From a virus: 21,716 nt of DNA. A program made the position numbers and the translations under genes. Where the stretch lies: IMG/VR virus record IMGVR_UViG_3300038307_000016, positions 1-21,716 of that record; one strand, written 5' to 3'. The notes beneath the pieces were generated by a model that was not told the DNA's origin, searched no databases, and worked only from the letters and a program-made list of their open reading frames with translations. This document shows positions 6,749 to 13,649 of this stretch, one piece after another (the stretch's first letter is position 1; every line of letters begins with the position of its first letter).

Positions 6749-9333
6749 TATCTTAAGAATGTATCCTTACGACGCTCTTCTGCTCGACTCTTTCTTATAT
6801 CTCTAACAGCATTTAAGTAGTCGTTAGTCTCTGCGTCGAATCTAGTAAGTACTTCATCAGAAGTCATGTTTGCTCCCACGTCTTTACCTCCTAACGTATT
6901 GAGAGCTACGCCTGTCTCTAAGTTTGTTACAGAGTAAGAAGGTTCTAAGTTCATGTCGTGGTTGGAGGTAAGCCCAATCTTTATATCAGTTTCATCCCAT
7001 GTACCTAGCCCTACATCTTGGAACATTGGTTCAGCCTGAATAGGAAGTCTTCCATTTTCTTCCTCAAATATATCAATAGCTCTCTGCATTGCTTGTTCTT
7101 GAAACTCATCGCGCAGGATTCTAGTTTCAAAACCTGATAAGAAGGACCGCCCCCGTGCCGCACCCTCAGTTAGGATAAACCACTCTGCGTTCACAGCACC
7201 GTATCTTTGACCTTCTCCTGTGATGTCTCTAACAATCTCACCTAGTTCTTGCCTATCTGACTCGAAGTCTCCTCTAACCTGAGCAACAATAGCTGAGTTC
7301 ATATTATCAGCCGCGGCATTAAACTTTGGATTATTACCTGTTAGTTGGAATGGATGTTCGTTCTCTCCTGAACCTATAGTAGTGAAACCTAATTCTTTTT
7401 GAAGCTCAAGAGATTTCTGAATAACTGTTTCACTATCCTGTCCTGTTTGACGTTGTATGGCTTCAGCTAAGTCCATAGTTAAACTTACACGACCTATATT
7501 TACATCGCCTAATTCCGCTCGAACATCCTTAGGAGTTACATCTGTGTAGTTCTTAGTGAATGCCGCCTTCATGCTATCCACAGTTTGAACAGCTTCAGAC
7601 ATTGTAGCCTTTTCATACTGAATTAAATACTGTAACTGTTCATATAGTCTTACATCTTCCTTAGCTAAACCTAACCTAGGAAGCATACCTGTCGATTCAG
7701 CCGCACTATATAGTGCATAGGCTTCTTCCACTTGTTGCATAGAACTAGGAGCATCTAGTTTTAATATCACCCCGCCTGCTTGTTCTATTTTATCCTTTAC
7801 GCGATGACCTCCCATACCTGAAAACACACCATTTCCTTGTATTGACTCCATAATATGATTAGCCTGCTTACCGAAATCGTCACCGAATGTCTGCTTAGCC
7901 TCCATGAAAATAAGGTCTTCGACACCCTTTCGTATCTCTAATTCAGACGCTGTAATGCCGTGCGTCTTCTTCAAAGCCGCTGATACATCACTAGCTGAAA
8001 GTTGATTAAAAGAATCAGTACCCTCTTCGCCGCCAAACGCTAAGTTTACATACTCATTATGTAGAAGAGCCTCCTCTCTTTGACCACCTGCGGCATCCCA
8101 ATTACGAATCATCGTAGTCTCTAAGGTAAAGGCTTCTTCTTCCGTTAAGAACTTCCCTACATTAGCGCGGATTTGAGATATAGCTTTCTTAAAGGATGCT
8201 TCTGATGTATTACCATCTATACCTTCTGTTAGTGCAAACATCTCTATTCTACGCATATAAGTGTAGTCAGCCTCTATTAGGTTATCCTCGATAGCTCCTC
8301 GGTTCTCTTCAAACTTCGCAGCAAACTCTTTTGTGTTCCTGAACAGACCCGTGCCTGATTGTAGAGTGTTGAGAATCATCATAGTCTCTTCAGGATTCTC
8401 CCCCGACTTCAAGGAAGCTATAAGGTCATCAGCAACTGCGGCTCGTACCTCTTGTTCTGTAGCTCCACCAATGTCATAACCTCTCTGTAGGATTTCCTGA
8501 ATCATAGGGACAACATTGCTCTGAACGAAATCGTTCTTTACCTGATGCCTCATAGCATCACGAACCTCTACACGGTCAAAGTCTTCTGCGCTAAGGTCAC
8601 GGAAACCAATCCAAGAGCCATCAGGTAAGTTCACCTGACCTCCTGCATCATTCTCATCAATGAAGGTAGATTCAACATAGTTCATCCAACCTGAGCCGTT
8701 TAGGTCATCAAGCTGAGAGATGTGTTCTAAGTTACCAATAGCAGAGGCAGTAACTTCTTTCATGTCTGTCTTGAACACATCTTTGCGGTACTTAATAGAA
8801 GATATATTATTCTTATGTACCTCGTCAAGCATCCAAGCCTCACGCCCGCTACCAAAGGAACTTAGAGATAGACCGTCAATGCCTTGCTGTTGGACGAACT
8901 CTGATTCCCTCTGTTGTAGGAAAGCAGGGTAAGCATCTTCCTGTAGCTTTAAGTCTTCGTTCTGCTCTACTAGAGTAGCCCACTCATTAGTTACATTAGT
9001 TCTAAATGTTTCGCGTAGAGCGTTACCTCTGCCTTGCTCAAAGCCTGCCATCGCGGCTTCGGTAGTACCTCTAGTAAATAAGCCTCCACCTTCTTCTAAC
9101 GTAGCGTTTGGGTTAGCCTCACCATAAGCTAGACCTTCTTTCTTGTGTGCTATATCTAGGTTATGTTGCTCTTTAATAAGACCCATAGCAGTCTTACTGA
9201 GGTTAGCAATAGCTTGCAGACCTGACATATCAGGCTTAGGAATTGAAGGTGTGCTGTAGACATCTGTGATGCCTTGAGTTACCTTAGTTGGGCGGAGACC
9301 GAAGTCTCCCTGTGTTTGTTGGCGTTGTGGCAT
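6748..9333 (-). CDS. Internal virion protein C (T7 gp15-like)
   Basis: This 861-residue protein, compared with about 747 in T7 gp15, lies between the gp14-like and gp16-like genes with TAATG junctions on both sides. It is predicted mostly helical and soluble, acidic overall, with no signal peptide and no membrane segment. The N-terminal part (TKVTQGITDVYSTP, then a helix with MGLIKEQHNLDIAHKKEGLAYG) resembles the start of phage gp15-type core proteins. In T7, gp15 stacks with gp16 in the internal core and forms the periplasmic tube during ejection. The call rests on gene order, size and composition more than on any single catalytic motif; none is expected. Confidence 0.8.
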   Translation of the reverse strand: MPQRQQTQGDFGLRPTKVTQGITDVYSTPSIPKPDMSGLQAIANLSKTAMGLIKEQHNLDIAHKKEGLAYGEANPNATLEEGGGLFTRGTTEAAMAGFEQGRGNALRETFRTNVTNEWATLVEQNEDLKLQEDAYPAFLQQRESEFVQQQGIDGLSLSSFGSGREAWMLDEVHKNNISSIKYRKDVFKTDMKEVTASAIGNLEHISQLDDLNGSGWMNYVESTFIDENDAGGQVNLPDGSWIGFRDLSAEDFDRVEVRDAMRHQVKNDFVQSNVVPMIQEILQRGYDIGGATEQEVRAAVADDLIASLKSGENPEETMMILNTLQSGTGLFRNTKEFAAKFEENRGAIEDNLIEADYTYMRRIEMFALTEGIDGNTSEASFKKAISQIRANVGKFLTEEEAFTLETTMIRNWDAAGGQREEALLHNEYVNLAFGGEEGTDSFNQLSASDVSAALKKTHGITASELEIRKGVEDLIFMEAKQTFGDDFGKQANHIMESIQGNGVFSGMGGHRVKDKIEQAGGVILKLDAPSSMQQVEEAYALYSAAESTGMLPRLGLAKEDVRLYEQLQYLIQYEKATMSEAVQTVDSMKAAFTKNYTDVTPKDVRAELGDVNIGRVSLTMDLAEAIQRQTGQDSETVIQKSLELQKELGFTTIGSGENEHPFQLTGNNPKFNAAADNMNSAIVAQVRGDFESDRQELGEIVRDITGEGQRYGAVNAEWFILTEGAARGRSFLSGFETRILRDEFQEQAMQRAIDIFEEENGRLPIQAEPMFQDVGLGTWDETDIKIGLTSNHDMNLEPSYSVTNLETGVALNTLGGKDVGANMTSDEVLTRFDAETNDYLNAVRDIRKSRAEERRKDTFLR

Positions 9334-10178
9334 TAGAATCTAAATCCTGCAAATGGGTTATTGAACTGCCAATTATCCATATTGTATGGGTTGAAGAAAC
9401 CATCTTGAGGTTTAATTGAGAGTAAAGGCTGTTGTAGTCTTGTGGCGTGTGATACAGTACTTAGGTCCAAACTAGGAAGTTGTGGTAACTGCGCATTAGC
9501 TCCTCCAAGTGTTAGTGGATTCACCATTTGAGGACCAAATGCAGGGGCTGTAAATGATAAAGCTCCTGCCTGCGATGCCTCAAACATTGTGGACATACCT
9601 TCAACACCTGTAAGTCCTCCTGTAAATGGAGCTGTAGGAGTTGAAGGAGTTATACCACCCTGCATAGACTGACCCTGCATATAACCCTTAGCTGCGCCCA
9701 TGAGTATGTTACCGAACTGCGCTCTCTTATCAGGTGCAGGACCTGCCTGTACTGAGTCGATGCGGGCTTGAGTCTGAAGCTCAATAGCCTTAGCTTGTTG
9801 CTGAGAGAAGGTAAGAATACCTTGACCTTCAACATCTCTAACGCCTATAGCTTGCATAGCGTCCTTACCGAACTGCTGTTGTAGAGCTACCACAGAGGCA
9901 GAGTCAGCATTGACCCCACCCTTAGTAGCTCTTACGGCGGCTGTAGCAGCCACTTGGTTACCCTTACGGCTAATCATCTGAATCTCTTCATTGACTGAGC
10001 GCATCTTCTGTTGCGTCTGCGTACCTAGCTGACGCTGTTGGATAGCATTAGATAGGAAGGCTGATGACTCACCTGCCTCCTCCATCTTCTTCTTCCATCC
10101 GTATGCTCGGTTCTGCGCCGCGTTAGCTGCATTAGCCTGCGCCGCACCGAGTAGTGCCATTCCTACGGAGTTACACAT
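9333..10178 (-). CDS. Internal virion protein B (T7 gp14-like)
   Basis: This 281-residue protein is longer than T7 gp14 (196). It has the typical gp14 start: a short leader MCNSVGMALLGAAQANAA followed by an Ala/Gln-rich helical region (about 20-150, with AVRATKGGVNADSASV and FGKDAMQAIGVRD) and then a Pro/Gly/Gln-rich, apparently disordered C-terminal part (about 165-281). T7 gp14 forms the outer-membrane pore when ejected; the Ala-rich N terminus fits that role. The gene starts inside the end of the gp13-like gene (8-base overlap, 10171-10178). Its stop is fused to the gp15 start as TAATG. The extra length relative to T7 lies in the low-complexity C-terminal part. Confidence 0.82.
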   Translation of the reverse strand: MCNSVGMALLGAAQANAANAAQNRAYGWKKKMEEAGESSAFLSNAIQQRQLGTQTQQKMRSVNEEIQMISRKGNQVAATAAVRATKGGVNADSASVVALQQQFGKDAMQAIGVRDVEGQGILTFSQQQAKAIELQTQARIDSVQAGPAPDKRAQFGNILMGAAKGYMQGQSMQGGITPSTPTAPFTGGLTGVEGMSTMFEASQAGALSFTAPAFGPQMVNPLTLGGANAQLPQLPSLDLSTVSHATRLQQPLLSIKPQDGFFNPYNMDNWQFNNPFAGFRF

Positions 10179-10650
10179 TTACCTTAATCCTCGCAAATTC
10201 ATAAAAAGTTCTCTTCTCTGCTCCATAATTTTCTACCTCTCTGATAATTGTAAAACCCATCCAACGTAGCCACTTAATGTGTACCTTGTTGCGCTTGTCT
10301 ACGAAGTTAGTAAGTACTTCATAAGGCTCTTCCTGTTGTATTAGCTGCTCCTTACACTTCCGTAGGAACTGACTTCTAATAGCTTTAATCTTGTTTGTAC
10401 CTAACATCCACACATACCCCACTCTTGGTATAGTTTCCTGTGAATCTACAACACCGAAGATAGCAATAGGCTTTCCATCAAGCTCTACCGTTCTTGGGTC
10501 ATCGGAATGCTCTATGCTTATCTGTAGGATTTCCTCTGTATCTAGCAAGTCACCTAATGATGCTTTAAGCTCTGCATAGTCTGCATCGCGTAAGTGAGGA
10601 GCCATGTCCTTAGCGTCCTGTAGTATTGATTCTCGTATGATTGCTCTCAT
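10171..10650 (-). CDS. Internal virion protein A / T7 gp13-like GNAT-fold protein
   Basis: This 159-residue protein starts MRAIIRESILQDAKDMAPHLR, the usual opening of phage gp13-type proteins with an acetyltransferase-like (GNAT) fold. Later elements fit the fold: a beta pair (GKPIAIFGVVD), the strand PRVGYVWMLGTNKI, and the segment HIKWLRWMGFTIIREVENYG, which matches the 'LxxxGF' element of GNAT proteins. T7 gp13 (138 residues) is needed for virion assembly but has no proven enzymatic activity. The start overlaps the gp12-like stop as ATGA (10650-10647), and the stop overlaps the gp14 start, placing it firmly in the operon. Confidence 0.8.
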   Translation of the reverse strand: MRAIIRESILQDAKDMAPHLRDADYAELKASLGDLLDTEEILQISIEHSDDPRTVELDGKPIAIFGVVDSQETIPRVGYVWMLGTNKIKAIRSQFLRKCKEQLIQQEEPYEVLTNFVDKRNKVHIKWLRWMGFTIIREVENYGAEKRTFYEFARIKVNV

Positions 10651-13649
10651 ATTCCTAGCCTCTTACTGCGTGTATTATACTGTGACTCAAACTCAGTTGA
10701 TAGTAGCTTCACAGGATAAGGTGAAGAAGATGTAATAGTCATATCGTAGGTATCATTCTTAGCGTGGATAGGTATCCTCATGTCTCCTGAGTCTAAGCCT
10801 ACACCACCCTCTGCGTCCACACCTACTTCCGTAGTATCTGCTAGATACGCATAGGAATAGTCACTGCGTCCTTCTACGGACACTGCAACGTCAAAAGTAT
10901 TTGTATCGCTATACACAATATCTGCTGAGTGTACTTGGTAACGACCTGAGGTAACTAGAGAAGCACCGCCTCCTGATGAAGGACCCTTAAATATAGGGTG
11001 TGCATATTTGTAAGTCATGTCAAAGGTTTTTCCAAACCATAGATGTGTTAATGTTTGGTCTCCTGCTATGTTAAGTAACCACGTCGTGTTAGTTTTCGTG
11101 CCTTCGGTAGTAAAGGAAAGCTCTGTACCGCCATCGGTGACACCTTCTTGGTATTTAGTGATGAACTTGTATTTTGCAATAGTCGCTGAATTCTTAAACC
11201 ACCCATGTATGGGAATCGTGAATGTAGTTAAATCTGTTACAGGGTCATGCACAGCAGTCACAGCGTCTTTGCCTGTTGCTGTTATCCCTGTACCTTCATA
11301 GGACACACAGTTATCAAGTAGTGGTGGAGTCTTATGTAGGTCCGTTACGTCCCCGTCTGTAAACTCCATCTTCCAATAGTAAGAGTGTCCACTTGCGATA
11401 GGTTGGCTTGTTCCCGTGTCAGGAGTATCTCTCTTTATGTATGCGTGGTGTATGTATAGGACATTACCTGCGACATGGATATTCTTTATGACCACCCAAT
11501 GTGTAGCGTCATAATCTATCTCTAACTCATACTTGAACCACGCAGACTGTACTCGCTCGTTACCTCTATCTAAGTACTTATAGAAATATAGAGTCCTCAT
11601 CTCCTTGTTAGGATACTTATGGTCAAGCTTAGGTAGGCATATTATTAGGTTCTCTTGTGGCATTGCCACGATGCTTTGAAACGCCGTCGGGATGTAGGAA
11701 GGGATATGTGCCGTTATATCAAAAGCATTCAAGTCCCTAGCTTCAGGGTCGCTAATGACCATCTCTCTCGCCCCTCCAAAGTTTCCTCGCTCGAAGCCAA
11801 AGAACACTGAGCTGCCTGATACTATCGGCTTACACTGAGGGTCACACTCGTAGTTAGAGGCTTGGCTCATGGCTACGTTCTTAGGGGATAGCCCCTCACG
11901 ACCTGAGCCTAGCATGAACTGTGTATTATCCCCGAAGAGTATTAGGTTACCGTTGAACGGTATCGCATGGCGTAAGGTGTTCACAGAGTTAGAAGAACCC
12001 ACTACCTCGATAGGAGCGGTGTCTAGTAAGTCGATGACTGTAGTCCTAAAGAAGTTAAAGAACTGTCCTGATTCTGAGAGTGTTACGGACTCTCCTGACA
12101 AGATACCTAAGCGGTTCTCGTAGAAGAAGATGTCATTGATGTTGTTACCAATGAAGTTAGGAAGTGGGTTCGTTTCATCATCCCCTGCCTTACGGTCCTC
12201 CCAAGTAAAACTGTCGTAAGCGTCTACTGTTGGGGCTGCGTATCCTGCTGTTACGTTAGTAGGTGTTGTCAGACCATCAGCGGGTTTGAATAGGAATGTA
12301 CCATCCGCTTGTCGGATAAGTATGTGAGGCATGGTGGCAGGGTTGATGGTTGTCTCAACGCCATAACCGACGATTTCCTCCCAAGCTCCTTGACCGAATG
12401 TTGAGTAATTTGTTTTGAAGTTTACATAGTAATCATCAAATCCCGACTCCGCGTTACCACTTATCTGTAGCTTAGTTCCTGAGTATGCTTCCGTAGGTAG
12501 GTCTGAGAAGTACTGTGTGGTTTTCTTAAAGGCTTTTATGTATGTATCGCCTACTGTGTCTCTAGCTTCTAAAGAGAACTCATTATTAGCCGCAGCGATG
12601 GCAGATACAGTGATTGTTGATTCCCGTGAACTGACTGTGAAATCAGCTGTATTACTATTACTTCCTGAAGCGTGTTCCCATACACAGGTGTTTGCCGAGG
12701 AACCGAAATGAGAGGAGGTGGAGTGTTTTAAGTATAAACCCCCTGTTACTTCTTCGAGGTAAACCCACCGACTTGTTCCTGTACCTGAAGTAGATACTAC
12801 CTTAAACTCATCGCCTTTATAAAAAGGTGTGGTATCGTACTGTATATTATTCCCGCCATTCGTGTAGTAGTATCTTCTATATTTCCAAGTAGATGAACTG
12901 AAAGTTGAAGTGCTGCCTATTTTAATTATATCTCCTACTACAAGCGGGATATCAGCAGAGTCAATCTGCATCCGCAAGGGTTGATATGCACTACCTTGAG
13001 TAGAAGAGCCTAAATACTGAAGATGAGAGTTTATAGTCAGCGTCCCATTCATTGTTGCCGCGAGTGCCGCCGCTATTGAATCTGTTTTTATATCCCCTGA
13101 TGTGGTAGCATGGTGTGCGTACTGAGTACCGTTAAGGTCTACATAATACGAAGTCTCATGCGCTCCTTGCCTCACATGGACCATGCCTGTAGGCTGCGCG
13201 TCATCCGTCACTGTGGTCTCCATCAGCGGAGTAACCTCAGTATTAGCTATGTAAGTCACATCGCCTGCTGTGGTGAACTTGAAGCTGTTTATAAGGTCTG
13301 AGGCTACTAAATAGTCTAGTGAATCCGTGTCATAGTAGACTGTCTTCTCCTCATTATTTACAACATCCCACACCCTTAGTCCTCCTAAATCTGCGGAGGT
13401 GTTGTTTGTTCTTGATGTAACACTTACGATGTATTTCTCATCTTTATCCCTATCTATCAGGTGTGAGGTCTCAGGCTCGTAGTCTGTTATATCCCCCATA
13501 GCCTGCGTAGCAGGACGCTTAACAAGACCTTCTACAGGAGAGGGGTAAGCGTTAATCTGTTCCTCGCAGTTAGATGCACCTCTTAGGGAGTCTGCTTGTT
13601 GTGAGACACCACCTAAGAGGTTCGAGATAGCGGTGTTAATCAGCCCCAT
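10647..13649 (-). CDS. Tail tubular protein B (T7 gp12-like), enlarged
   Basis: This 1000-residue homologue of the T7 nozzle protein gp12 (794 residues) forms the lower tube of the stubby tail. The N terminus (MGLINTAISNLLGGVSQQAD, then EGLVKRPAT) and the C-terminal end (FESQYNTRSKRLGI) match the two ends of gp12. Internal landmarks include MPHILIRQADG (about 440-450), NDIFFYENRLGILSGE (about 505-520) and HIPSYIPTAF. Compared with T7, most of the extra length lies at about residues 205-345, between the VHVRQG element (157) and FSDLPTEAYSG (381). The start is fused to the gp11-like stop as TAATG (13651-13647). Confidence 0.93.
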   Translation of the reverse strand: MGLINTAISNLLGGVSQQADSLRGASNCEEQINAYPSPVEGLVKRPATQAMGDITDYEPETSHLIDRDKDEKYIVSVTSRTNNTSADLGGLRVWDVVNNEEKTVYYDTDSLDYLVASDLINSFKFTTAGDVTYIANTEVTPLMETTVTDDAQPTGMVHVRQGAHETSYYVDLNGTQYAHHATTSGDIKTDSIAAALAATMNGTLTINSHLQYLGSSTQGSAYQPLRMQIDSADIPLVVGDIIKIGSTSTFSSSTWKYRRYYYTNGGNNIQYDTTPFYKGDEFKVVSTSGTGTSRWVYLEEVTGGLYLKHSTSSHFGSSANTCVWEHASGSNSNTADFTVSSRESTITVSAIAAANNEFSLEARDTVGDTYIKAFKKTTQYFSDLPTEAYSGTKLQISGNAESGFDDYYVNFKTNYSTFGQGAWEEIVGYGVETTINPATMPHILIRQADGTFLFKPADGLTTPTNVTAGYAAPTVDAYDSFTWEDRKAGDDETNPLPNFIGNNINDIFFYENRLGILSGESVTLSESGQFFNFFRTTVIDLLDTAPIEVVGSSNSVNTLRHAIPFNGNLILFGDNTQFMLGSGREGLSPKNVAMSQASNYECDPQCKPIVSGSSVFFGFERGNFGGAREMVISDPEARDLNAFDITAHIPSYIPTAFQSIVAMPQENLIICLPKLDHKYPNKEMRTLYFYKYLDRGNERVQSAWFKYELEIDYDATHWVVIKNIHVAGNVLYIHHAYIKRDTPDTGTSQPIASGHSYYWKMEFTDGDVTDLHKTPPLLDNCVSYEGTGITATGKDAVTAVHDPVTDLTTFTIPIHGWFKNSATIAKYKFITKYQEGVTDGGTELSFTTEGTKTNTTWLLNIAGDQTLTHLWFGKTFDMTYKYAHPIFKGPSSGGGASLVTSGRYQVHSADIVYSDTNTFDVAVSVEGRSDYSYAYLADTTEVGVDAEGGVGLDSGDMRIPIHAKNDTYDMTITSSSPYPVKLLSTEFESQYNTRSKRLGI
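12615..13037 (-). other. Extra beta-rich segment inside tail tubular protein B
   Basis: Residues about 205-345 have no counterpart in T7 gp12, judged by the distance between flanking conserved elements (roughly 225 residues here against roughly 100 in T7). The segment is rich in Ser, Thr, Tyr and Gly (for example TWKYRRYYYTNGG, YKGDEFKVVSTSG), in keeping with an added beta domain on the outside of the nozzle. Boundaries are estimates. Confidence 0.5.
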
